From: Clostridiales bacterium
Lineage (GTDB): Bacteria; Bacillota; Clostridia; Oscillospirales; QAKW01
NCBI GenBank assembly: GCA_003343605.1
Contig: QAKW01000004.1
Location: 1-7,955 of the forward strand
Reading direction: 5' to 3'
Length of the DNA stretch: 7,955 bases
The notes beneath the pieces were generated by a model. It was not told the origin of the DNA. It ran no database searches and saw nothing but the letters and a program-made list of their open reading frames with translations. Both the position numbers and the translations under genes were made by a program. Positions 1 to 5,873 of the stretch are shown piece by piece (the first letter of the stretch is position 1; each line of letters opens with the position of its first letter).

Positions 1-996
1 AACGCGGGCAGACATGGGAAACGCGGAAATACCGGCTGCAGCGATCATCGGAGTTATTTTAGTCTTTAAGAACAAATTGAGGAACTTGGCGAATAACACG
101 CCGCCCACCGTATCAAAAATAAAGGCGATCAACCCCAGCCCCATAATCAGCAGGGTTTTGGGATCCAGAAAATATTCCGCCTGCATTTTGGTGGCGATGG
201 TAATGCCAAGAAACAGCGTAATCAGATTGGCAAGCACGTTTTGCGCGGTTTCTGAAAGAGAACCCAAAACACCGCATTCCCGAATCAGATTGCCAAACAT
301 CAGAAAACCCACCAGAGCTACCGATCGCGGCGATACAAGGCCGGTCAGCATGGTGATGATCACCGGAAAGAGAATCCTTGTAGTTTTGGAGACTTCTTTT
401 TGCGCATACGGCATCCGGATCAGGCGTTCCTTCCGGGTGGTAATCAAGCGGATTACCGGCGGCTGAATAATCGGAACCAGCGCCATATAGGAATAAGCCG
501 CCACGATTATTGGGCCGATATAATTGGATTTCAAAAAGTTTGCCACAAAAATCGAGGTGGGGCCATCGGCCGCGCCGATAATGGAAATGGAAGCCGCGTC
601 TTTCAGCTCAAAACCCGCCAACGCCGCCATACTCAGCGTAAAAAAGATTCCAAATTGCGCCGCGGCGCCAAACAGCATCAGCTTGGGGTTTGAGAGCAGC
701 GGCCCAAAATCAATCATCGCACCGATCCCTACGAAAAGCAACAGTGGAAACAATTCATTGGCGATCCCCGCGTCAAAAAGAATATCGATTGCGCCGGGTT
801 CCGCAACGCCATCATAAATCTGTGTTACCGCGCCGGATTTCGGCAGGTTTACCAGGATTGCCCCAAATCCCATCGGCAACAGCAGCGCAGGTTCCATTTT
901 TTTACGGATCGCAAGAAAAATCAGCAAACCGCCGATCACCCACATTACAACCTGCTGCCATTGCAGATACTGAAAATTTTCATACAACGCTTCCAT
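1..996 (-). CDS. OadB/GcdB/MmdB-like sodium-pump beta subunit (partial, 3' end off window)
   Basis: Integral membrane protein of the family that forms the Na+ channel of oxaloacetate, methylmalonyl-CoA and glutaconyl-CoA decarboxylases, where carboxybiotin decarboxylation drives Na+ export. The 332 visible residues have no stop; the family is usually about 375-430 residues, so the C-terminus is missing. Family hallmarks seen: GAADGPT at 141-147, with Asp144 matching the Asp essential for Na+ transport; GNLIRECGV at 235-243; FLGITIAT at 262-269; and AAGISAFPMSARV at the window edge. About eight hydrophobic segments are visible. The start at 996 is set by AAAGGGAG 7 nt upstream. It is the first gene behind a promoter, a yybP-ykoY riboswitch and a terminator. 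Beta genes normally come late in decarboxylase operons, after the small delta and biotin-carrier genes, which are absent upstream. The family is certain; membership of a decarboxylase complex is not. Confidence 0.93.
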   Translation of the reverse strand, partial: MEALYENFQYLQWQQVVMWVIGGLLIFLAIRKKMEPALLLPMGFGAILVNLPKSGAVTQIYDGVAEPGAIDILFDAGIANELFPLLLFVGIGAMIDFGPLLSNPKLMLFGAAAQFGIFFTLSMAALAGFELKDAASISIIGAADGPTSIFVANFLKSNYIGPIIVAAYSYMALVPIIQPPVIRLITTRKERLIRMPYAQKEVSKTTRILFPVIITMLTGLVSPRSVALVGFLMFGNLIRECGVLGSLSETAQNVLANLITLFLGITIATKMQAEYFLDPKTLLIMGLGLIAFIFDTVGGVLFAKFLNLFLKTKITPMIAAAGISAFPMSARV

Positions 997-1038
997 ATTT
1001 CATCTCCCTTTCATTGGCTTTCATCCAAAACATGCACT

Positions 1039-1081
1039 AAAAAAGACTTTTACTGCAGCTTAAAAAGCCGCAATAAAAGTC
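1039..1081 (-). terminator. riboswitch-controlled intrinsic terminator
   Basis: In the minus-strand RNA, 15 consecutive pairs form between 1081-1067 and 1059-1045 (13 Watson-Crick, two G-U), closed by a 7-nt loop and followed by six U (1044-1039). The 5' arm contains the same CUUUUAUUG (1079-1071) that closes helix P1 of the aptamer. Terminator and folded aptamer are therefore mutually exclusive, the layout of a ligand-ON transcriptional switch. It should also stop readthrough from the permease, which has no terminator of its own. Confidence 0.93.
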
Positions 1082-1174
1082 TCGCTTTTTAAAGTAACGG
1101 CGGGTCCTTTCAAACTAAGGCCGTACTGACGCCGCTGCTACGGCACTAAAGCCGCAAGCTACTCCCTTTTATTG
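1071..1174 (-). ncRNA. yybP-ykoY (manganese) riboswitch aptamer
   Basis: A leader RNA of the Mn2+-sensing yybP-ykoY class. P1 is a perfect 9-bp helix, CAAUAAAAG (1174-1166) with CUUUUAUUG (1079-1071). The conserved 5' element GGGAGUAGC (1166-1158) and 3' element AGCGAGAC follow the class pattern (GGGGAGUAG and AGCAAGACC in well-known members). The second conserved loop, GCGUCAGUACGG, matches the CGUCA-N-U-CG pattern. P2 is GCGGC/GCCGU; P3 is GCGGCG/CGCCGU with an inner CCUU/AAGG stem. Mn2+ binding should stabilise P1 and prevent the overlapping terminator, switching on the OadB-like gene when Mn2+ is high. The class was recognised by eye from primary and secondary structure, without a covariance model. 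Confidence 0.88.
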
Positions 1175-1185
1175 TCAATGGCTAA

Positions 1186-1214
1186 AGAATATCATATCCC
1201 GCCATCAAATGCAA
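1186..1214 (-). promoter_or_regulatory. promoter of the riboswitch/OadB-like unit
   Basis: Sigma-A type promoter: -35 TTGCAT (1214-1209), 17-bp spacer, -10 TATTCT (1191-1186). It would start transcription a few bases before P1 of the riboswitch (1174), so the aptamer lies at the very 5' end of the transcript. The match to consensus is moderate; the position supports it. Confidence 0.65.
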
Positions 1215-1228
1215 GAGAAAAATTCAGA

Positions 1229-2698
1229 TTACATTGTTACAAATACAAATTTCAGAATAAACAGGATCGATATCACCGTTACGATCAGATCTCTTTTTCT
1301 GTATTTCCCGGTAAACAGTGTAATCAGCGTATAGGCAATCGCGCCGATCCCAATCCCGTTTGCAATCGAATAGGTCAGCGGCATCATAATCAGCGTAAGA
1401 AAAGCCGGCACGGCGGAAGCAATGTCTTCCATATCAACCCGCCCAAAATTCTTGAGCATCAGAACGCCCACAAATATCAGCGCCGGCGCCGTTGCGCAGC
1501 TGGGAATCATATCTGCTACCGGGCTTAAAAAGAGGCAAAGCGCAAAGCAGAGCCCGGTCACAAGGCTGGTCAGGCCGGTTCTGCCGCCTGCCGCCACACC
1601 GGATGCAGATTCCACAAAAGTGGTAACCGTAGAAGTACCCAGCACACCCCCCGATACCGTGGCAACCGAATCGCAGAGCATGGCCTGCTCCACCCGAATC
1701 GGATCTCCGTTTTCATCCAGCATACCGGCTTCTGCCGCAGTGCCGTAAAGGGTTCCAAGCGTATCGAACATATCAACGAGGCAAAAGGTCATAATCAGAA
1801 TCAGCGCGTTGAAAATTCCGCCGATATTGGCGCCTGTAAAAGCATTTTTCCAGGAAGCTGCCTGAAAAAGTCCGGTTATCCCGATTTCGCCAAAATCCCG
1901 GAAAGACTGCCCTATTCCGGAAATATCAAAATGTGGCACAGAAAGCGTAAAAAGATAGTAAAGCACCGCAGACGCCAAAATCCCGATCATCACGCTGCCC
2001 TTTACCTTCTTTTTGTAGAGAACCGCAATCAGCAGCAGCCCCAGAAAAGTAACGAGTACCGGCGCAATCTGGCACCACGCATCAAAGGCGGAAACCCCAT
2101 CGGCCCCGATCGAATCGATCACGCCGTGAAAATCATAAAATTGCACCAGCGTATACTGATTCGGCTGAATCAGCCCGACGTTCTGAAATCCGATAAAGGC
2201 AATAAACAGCCCGATTCCCGCGGGAATTGCCTTTTTCAAACAATCCGGCATTGATTTTGCGATCAGGGTTCTCAGCCCGGTTACCGAAAGCAGCAGGAAT
2301 AAAATTCCAGATATAAAGATGATCACCATTCCGGCCTGATAGCCATCGATTACATCAACACCTGCAAAATATGCGCCGGAAACAAAGCAGGTGCAAAAAA
2401 ATGCATTCAAGCCCATTCCACAGGCCTGTGCAAAAGGCAGGCGCGCAACAAAAGCATACATCAGCGTACCGATCACAGCACCCAGAACCGAAGCCACAAA
2501 TACCGAATTCCAGATCTGCCCCAGCGCACCCGCGTCTGCGCCCAGGGCGGCAAGCCAGCCGCCGGAACCATTCGCCGCCACCTGATTGGGATTTACAAAA
2601 ACAATATAGGCCATTGCAAAAAAGGTTGTCAGCCCGGCCATAACCTCCGTCCGCACGCTGGTTCCGTTTTCCCGCAGCCGAAAAAATCGATCAAGCAT
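1229..2698 (-). CDS. NCS2/AzgA-type purine permease (adenine/guanine/hypoxanthine)
   Basis: A 489-residue inner-membrane transporter of the AzgA branch of the NCS2 family, which takes up purine bases by ion symport (relatives: E. coli PurP/YjcD, B. subtilis PbuG/PbuO). Seen in the sequence: the N-terminal TEVMAGLTTFFAMAYIVFVN stretch at 17-36; a GMGLNAFF motif in the third membrane segment; IGLFIAFIGFQNVGL; VDMFDTLGTLYG; and SGVAAGGRTGLTSLVTG in the substrate-site half. Length is normal for the family and the protein looks intact. The start at 2698 (MLDRFF) is preferred over 2728 because GGGAG at 2712-2708 lies 9 nt upstream of it, and homologues begin near this point. It has its own strong promoter and a short leader with no purine riboswitch visible. 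No terminator follows the stop. The exact purine cannot be read from the sequence. Confidence 0.95.
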   Translation of the reverse strand: MLDRFFRLRENGTSVRTEVMAGLTTFFAMAYIVFVNPNQVAANGSGGWLAALGADAGALGQIWNSVFVASVLGAVIGTLMYAFVARLPFAQACGMGLNAFFCTCFVSGAYFAGVDVIDGYQAGMVIIFISGILFLLLSVTGLRTLIAKSMPDCLKKAIPAGIGLFIAFIGFQNVGLIQPNQYTLVQFYDFHGVIDSIGADGVSAFDAWCQIAPVLVTFLGLLLIAVLYKKKVKGSVMIGILASAVLYYLFTLSVPHFDISGIGQSFRDFGEIGITGLFQAASWKNAFTGANIGGIFNALILIMTFCLVDMFDTLGTLYGTAAEAGMLDENGDPIRVEQAMLCDSVATVSGGVLGTSTVTTFVESASGVAAGGRTGLTSLVTGLCFALCLFLSPVADMIPSCATAPALIFVGVLMLKNFGRVDMEDIASAVPAFLTLIMMPLTYSIANGIGIGAIAYTLITLFTGKYRKRDLIVTVISILFILKFVFVTM

Positions 2699-2707
2699 AT
2701 TTTCCAT

Positions 2708-2714
2708 CTCCCTT
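2708..2714 (-). promoter_or_regulatory. ribosome binding site choosing the permease start
   Basis: AAGGGAG lies 9 nt before the ATG at 2698. The upstream in-frame ATG at 2728 has no comparable site, and the ATG at 2707 directly abuts the GGGAG. This decides for the 489-residue product. Confidence 0.75.
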
Positions 2715-2752
2715 TTGTTTACGGTCATTTTTATTTTAAACAGCCGTCCCCT

Positions 2753-2781
2753 ATTTTATCGAAATAAAATGACGCTGTCAA
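2753..2781 (-). promoter_or_regulatory. promoter of the purine permease
   Basis: Perfect -35 TTGACA (2781-2776), a 17-bp spacer and -10 TAAAAT (2758-2753). The predicted start near 2746 leaves a leader of about 48 nt before the ATG at 2698, too short for a purine riboswitch aptamer plus expression platform. Confidence 0.85.
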
Positions 2782-2802
2782 CCCCCTGCCGCGTTCCTTT
2801 CG

Positions 2803-2905
2803 ATCTGCGCTTTCAGCGGAGGATGCGTAAACGATACCGTAGTAAAATGGGCTTTGGCGGTATTGAAAATAGCGGAATGGGCGAATCACGGCAGCCGGCA
2901 CTTCA
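2803..2905 (+). pseudogene. decayed 3' fragment of an aldehyde dehydrogenase gene
   Basis: On the plus strand, 2815-2847 reads SGGCVNDTVVK. The next frame from 2847 reads MGFGGIENSGMG, and the first frame from 2884 reads NHGSRHFTF. In this order they match the C-terminal region of aldehyde dehydrogenases (GGGCVNDTVVH..., then (M)GFGGVGESGMG, then xYHGKxxFxxF). About six codons between the first two blocks are missing and the frame shifts twice, so it cannot be translated. The rest of the gene is absent. The relic fills most of the gap between the 58-residue ORF and the permease promoter and is antisense to its neighbours. Short but colinear matches make chance unlikely; no alignment was run. 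Confidence 0.6.
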
Positions 2906-2908
2906 CTT

Positions 2909-3085
2909 TTATAAATTTTTCAGGATCAAATATAAAAGCATCGAGATAAACACCAGGCCGCCAATCGCACTGATAATGCCATATATCTTTTGCGACTCCC
3001 GATCTTCTTTTTCTTGGATCAGGTAGTATATACCAAGGGCAGCAACCATTAATCCGATCAGCATTCCTATGATACCAATCACCAT
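2909..3085 (-). CDS. 58-residue membrane peptide coupled to the P-type ATPase
   Basis: A small hydrophobic protein with two predicted membrane helices (about 3-22 and 38-56) joined by a short charged loop, QEKEDRESQK. No family is recognised. The ATG at 3085 overlaps the ATPase stop codon (TAATG), and GGAGG at 3098-3094 lies 8 nt upstream, inside the end of the ATPase gene. The earlier in-frame ATG at 3100 precedes that site and is unlikely to be used. Tight coupling implies roughly matched synthesis with the ATPase. It may be an accessory or regulatory subunit, as KdpF is for the Kdp ATPase, but that is inference from position and size only. No clear terminator follows. Confidence 0.75.
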   Translation of the reverse strand: MVIGIIGMLIGLMVAALGIYYLIQEKEDRESQKIYGIISAIGGLVFISMLLYLILKNL

Positions 3086-4959
3086 TATTTTTTCCTCCAT
3101 TGCAGCAGTAGTGCCGAATTCATAATCACCATTACAGATCCGGCATTGTGTACCAATGCGCCAACAACAGGATTGAGTGTTCCCATAATAGCAAGCGCAA
3201 TTGCCAGAAAATTGAGCGCCATTGAAAAGGTTAAATTTAGTTTGATCGTTTTCATCATCCGTTTTGCAAGCGCAATCAAATGCGGAAGTTCTCTCACTTC
3301 ATCATTGATCAGTGCGATATCCGCTGCATCTACCGCTATATCGCTGCCAATACCGCCCATGGCGATGCCAACCGCCGCTTTTTTCAGTGCAGGTGCATCG
3401 TTGATCCCATCACCGATCATGCAAACAGGCCGGCCGTTTTGTTGATAACCATCAATAGAAGCAAGTTTGTCTTCAGGCAGGCATCCGGCGCGTACCTCCC
3501 CGATATGCAGTTTACCGGCAATTTCGTTTGCGGCGTTTAGATGATCTCCGGTAAGGAGTACCGGCAAAACACCAAGCGCAGTAAGTTGAATGATCATCGC
3601 TTCACTTTCTTTCCGCAGTGTATCTGATAAAACGATATAACCGATGTATTCTTCGTCTGCCGCCAAAAAGATCACCGTGCAGCCCTGTTGCAAAAATGAT
3701 TTTATTGCATCCGTCTGTTCCACCGCGATATTCTTTTCTTTCAGCAAAGCCGGATTGCCGGCAAGAATTTTCTTTCCGTTTATAACAGCGGATACCCCTC
3801 TTCCCGGTATCATTTGAAAATCAGCAGCGTATACAGGCGTTTTATTTTTATCCCGTTTATAGGAGGTTACAATTGCTTTCCCCAGCGGATGCTCGGAAAA
3901 CTGTTCTGCGGAAGCGGCGAGCCCGTAGAGTTCCTCATCATGATAAGCAGGCGATAAGCTCTTTACGGCAATCACCTCCGGCGTTCCGTAAGTAAGCGTC
4001 CCTGTTTTATCAAAGGCAACGATCTGCACCGCCGCGAGCCGCTCCAATGCATCGCCCTCACGCACCAGAAATCCGTGTTTAGTTGCATTCCCGATTGCCG
4101 CCATAATGGCGGTGGGCGTGGCAAGCACCAATGCGCAGGGGCAAAATACCACAAGGATCGTTACCGCACGAATGATCTGCCCGCTGATCAGCCAGGTTAA
4201 GGCGGCGGCTGTAAGCGCGATCACGACAATCCAGGTGGCCCATCGATCCGCCAACCCAACGATTTTTGCCTTTCCTGCATCAGCCGATTGAACAAGCCGG
4301 ATCATTCTTTGAATGGAGCTGTCTTCCCCAACTTTTGTAGCGCTCATTTCAAAGGCGCCGAACTGATTGACCGTGCCGCTTGCAACTTCGTCTCCGGCCG
4401 TTTTGTCGACCGGAAGCGATTCCCCTGTCATAACAGCCTGGTTAATGGAGGTCTGGCCCGAAATAATAACGCCGTCTACAGGAATTCCCTCTCCGGGCAA
4501 AACACGGAGTATGTCTCCAACCTGAACCTGTGCGGCCGGAACAATCGTTTCTTTTTTTCCCTGTATAATTCTTGCGGTCCTGGGCGTTAAATGCACCAAT
4601 TTTTCGATTCCCGCTCTGGCTCTTGCCACTGTTAAATCTTCAAGCAGAGCGCCAAGCTGCATGATCAGTGCGACTTCACCGGCGGCAAAATCCTCCCCGA
4701 TGCAAACAGAAGCGATCAGCGCCAGGGATACCAGAACATCCGCTTTAATATCGAAAGCTGTAATAAGCCCGATTACGGCATGCAATATAATTGGAACACC
4801 GCATAAAATAATTGCGATCCAGGCAAAATCAAATGGCAGCGGAACAATCTGCAGCAAACTAAATATAAGCGCCACAAAAGAGATGCAAAGAAACACGATC
4901 TCCTTCTTCATGCCGCCCAGTTCGAGCAGATGCTCTAATTTTTCGATCCATTTTTTCAT
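3085..4959 (-). CDS. heavy-metal P1B-type ATPase, CPC type, no N-terminal metal domain
   Basis: A 624-residue membrane pump that exports a metal ion at the cost of ATP. Motifs in order: actuator TGES 178-181; CPC 273-275 in the sixth helix; phosphorylation site DKTGT with Asp317; the P1B-specific His-Pro dipeptide (SEHPLG 355-360); TGD 470-472; and GDGINDAP 516-523. There is no CxxC heavy-metal domain; the protein starts with a short charged helix (MKKWIEKLEHLLEL). The seventh and eighth helices carry NLTFSMALN and HNAGSVMVIMN, lacking the Tyr and Met-Ser ligands of Cu+ pumps and the Lys and Asp of Zn/Cd pumps. The start at 4959 is set by AAAGGAGG 6 nt upstream. A longer frame to 5052 would run across the promoter and operator and is rejected. 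The CsoR-type operator and neighbouring csoR suggest copper, but the helix residues leave the metal open. Confidence 0.93.
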   Translation of the reverse strand: MKKWIEKLEHLLELGGMKKEIVFLCISFVALIFSLLQIVPLPFDFAWIAIILCGVPIILHAVIGLITAFDIKADVLVSLALIASVCIGEDFAAGEVALIMQLGALLEDLTVARARAGIEKLVHLTPRTARIIQGKKETIVPAAQVQVGDILRVLPGEGIPVDGVIISGQTSINQAVMTGESLPVDKTAGDEVASGTVNQFGAFEMSATKVGEDSSIQRMIRLVQSADAGKAKIVGLADRWATWIVVIALTAAALTWLISGQIIRAVTILVVFCPCALVLATPTAIMAAIGNATKHGFLVREGDALERLAAVQIVAFDKTGTLTYGTPEVIAVKSLSPAYHDEELYGLAASAEQFSEHPLGKAIVTSYKRDKNKTPVYAADFQMIPGRGVSAVINGKKILAGNPALLKEKNIAVEQTDAIKSFLQQGCTVIFLAADEEYIGYIVLSDTLRKESEAMIIQLTALGVLPVLLTGDHLNAANEIAGKLHIGEVRAGCLPEDKLASIDGYQQNGRPVCMIGDGINDAPALKKAAVGIAMGGIGSDIAVDAADIALINDEVRELPHLIALAKRMMKTIKLNLTFSMALNFLAIALAIMGTLNPVVGALVHNAGSVMVIMNSALLLQWRKK

Positions 4960-4973
4960 ATGGCGCCTCCTTT

Positions 4974-4991
4974 TATACCCTATGGGGTATA
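4974..4991. promoter_or_regulatory. CsoR-type operator palindrome
   Basis: A perfect inverted repeat, TATACCC-TATG-GGGTATA (7-4-7), resembling the G-tract palindromes (TACCC...GGGTA) bound by copper-sensing CsoR repressors. It covers the predicted transcription start of the ATPase gene (about 4990) and ends next to the ribosome binding site, so bound repressor should block initiation. The csoR gene is directly upstream. Confidence 0.85.
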
Positions 4992-4996
4992 GGTAT

Positions 4997-5025
4997 ATTA
5001 TATTCACAAAACCATAGCTTGTCAA
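4997..5025 (-). promoter_or_regulatory. promoter of the P-type ATPase operon
   Basis: Full consensus: -35 TTGACA (5025-5020), a 17-bp spacer and -10 TATAAT (5002-4997). A promoter this strong fits a tightly repressed gene, with the CsoR-type palindrome just downstream. Confidence 0.93.
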
Positions 5026-5030
5026 GATAA

Positions 5031-5064
5031 AAAATAAAAAAGCAGCCGTCAATCGGCTGCTTTT
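5031..5064 (-). terminator. intrinsic terminator after csoR
   Basis: An 8-bp GC-rich stem, AGCAGCCG (5041-5048) with CGGCTGCT (5054-5061), a 5-nt loop and flanking A/T runs that extend the stem. On the minus strand it is followed by a long U tract (5040-5031). It separates csoR from the ATPase promoter, making them two transcription units. The T run on the plus side is short. Confidence 0.9.
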
Positions 5065-5079
5065 AAATAAAGAACGCTA

Positions 5080-5355
5080 TTAACCCATATTGGCAAACCG
5101 CTCAACGGCTTTTGTAAAATCCTCTATGGTTTTATCGGCATCTCCGTGTTCGATCCCGTCTTTCACACAATGCCTGATATGCCCTTCCAAAACCACCTGG
5201 CCACACTTGTGCAGGGCAGATTTGGCTGCATTCAGCTGGGAAAGCACATCCTCACAGGGAATATCTTCATCTACCATTCTGTCAATCGCCTGCACCTGCC
5301 CAATGATTTTTTTTAATCTGCGGTGCAGATTTTCCGCATCCATGCATTGTTTCAT
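5080..5355 (-). CDS. csoR: CsoR-family copper-sensing repressor
   Basis: A 91-residue all-helical DNA-binding repressor of the CsoR/RcnR/FrmR family. In copper sensors Cu+ binding releases the operator. The Cu+ triad is complete: Cys34 (in PCEDV), His59 and Cys63 (in GHIRHC), with the His-x3-Cys spacing of CsoR. RcnR would have His and FrmR Glu at the last position. Also seen: the family's RLKKIIGQVQAIDRMV helix near residues 13-28 and the C-terminal DGIEHGDADKTIEDF helix. An extra Cys51 and Cys4 are not part of the triad. The start at 5355 is set by GGAGG 8 nt upstream; the ATG at 5376 precedes this site. It has its own promoter and terminator, and the neighbouring ATPase promoter carries the matching operator, so that gene is the likely target. 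Confidence 0.92.
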   Translation of the reverse strand: MKQCMDAENLHRRLKKIIGQVQAIDRMVDEDIPCEDVLSQLNAAKSALHKCGQVVLEGHIRHCVKDGIEHGDADKTIEDFTKAVERFANMG

Positions 5356-5363
5356 CCAATCAG

Positions 5364-5368
5364 CCTCC
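5364..5368 (-). promoter_or_regulatory. ribosome binding site choosing the csoR start
   Basis: GGAGG lies 8 nt before the ATG at 5355. In-frame ATGs further upstream (5370 and 5376) overlap or precede it, so the 91-residue form is preferred over 98 residues. Confidence 0.75.
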
Positions 5369-5390
5369 ATCTCCATCGGGGATATATAAA

Positions 5391-5418
5391 ATTATACCGG
5401 CTTTTATCTATTTGTCAA
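5391..5418 (-). promoter_or_regulatory. promoter of csoR
   Basis: -35 TTGACA (5418-5413), a 16-bp spacer and a perfect -10 TATAAT (5396-5391). No intact copy of the TATACCC...GGGTATA palindrome is present here, so autoregulation is not evident. Confidence 0.85.
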
Positions 5419-5471
5419 TAGATTGCCTTCAGCCTCCCATACACCGCTTCTTGATGATATTACAGTTAACT

Positions 5472-5873
5472 TTATTTCATCAGTTGATCTGTCAGACGTA
5501 GAATTTCAGGAGCAATTCGTTTTCGTTCTTTGGCAAGAGTATGGTGATAGACCGGATAAGCGCTGCATATGAGCGCGATCCCCATAATACCGGTCACAAT
5601 GCCGATAAGCATGCCTTTATCTTGATAGGGACCGAAGATTTCACTGATATTTGTCATTGTAAGACTCATGCCAAACCCCATAAGCAGCGTACCGATCAAC
5701 CCGATCGTGATGGAACGGGCCGCGGCTTTCTTTGTTACCCCTGCATCCAGGCGGCGAAGCTGCTCCATTTTATCCTCTTCCGGCGCGGCATACTTTTGGC
5801 GGATGCTTTTTATTTCTTCCTGCTGCTTGGCAGAATAGGTATAGTGAAAGGTTTCTTTTTCATCATTTTCCAT
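5472..5873 (-). CDS. two-helix membrane protein (family often labelled 'dihydropteridine reductase')
   Basis: A 133-residue protein of unknown function. A charged cytoplasmic N-terminal part contains YSAKQQEEIKSIRQKY (about 13-28) and KMEQLRRLDAG (about 35-45). Two membrane helices follow (about 53-75 and 87-108), then a basic tail rich in Lys, Arg and Glu. Small clostridial proteins with this layout are, as I recall, often named dihydropteridine reductase. Nothing here supports that: there is no nucleotide-binding fold and the protein is too short and membrane-bound. AAGGAG 7 nt upstream fixes the start. It overlaps the preceding 8-helix protein gene by 11 nt, so the two are likely co-translated and may work together behind the sensor kinase. 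No terminator is obvious after its stop. Confidence 0.85.
   Translation of the reverse strand: MENDEKETFHYTYSAKQQEEIKSIRQKYAAPEEDKMEQLRRLDAGVTKKAAARSITIGLIGTLLMGFGMSLTMTNISEIFGPYQDKGMLIGIVTGIMGIALICSAYPVYHHTLAKERKRIAPEILRLTDQLMK

Noticed and set aside
14..1040. Several plus-strand open frames in the first kilobase.
   Set aside because: They are shadows of the minus-strand OadB-like gene, whose full-length frame carries all family motifs; none has a ribosome binding site or recognisable product.
2699..2752. Purine riboswitch in the permease leader.
   Set aside because: The leader from the predicted start site is only about 48 nt and shows no three-way junction or conserved purine-aptamer loops.
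2826..2866. Possible hairpin ATACCG...CGGTAT as terminator for the ATPase/small-peptide operon.
   Set aside because: The 6-bp stem has a loop of about 18 nt and no following U tract on the minus strand, and it lies in the aldehyde dehydrogenase relic.
2715..3026. Plus-strand open frame of about 100 codons across the gap before the permease.
   Set aside because: It overlaps the permease promoter and the coupled small gene, has no ribosome binding site, and only its middle resembles a protein (the aldehyde dehydrogenase relic), which needs frameshifts to continue.
4960..5052. Longer ATPase reading frame starting at 5052 (31 extra N-terminal residues).
   Set aside because: It would cover the ATPase's own promoter, CsoR-type operator and ribosome binding site, and part of the csoR terminator. 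The start at 4959 has a strong GGAGG site.
5366..5390. Degenerate CsoR-like half sites (CTCCATCGGGGATA) at the csoR promoter.
   Set aside because: Only the GGGGATA half resembles the operator and the symmetry is poor, so autoregulation cannot be claimed.
5472..5873. Dihydropteridine reductase as the function of the 133-residue protein.
   Set aside because: Two membrane helices, a short charged domain and no NAD(P)-binding motif do not fit any reductase.
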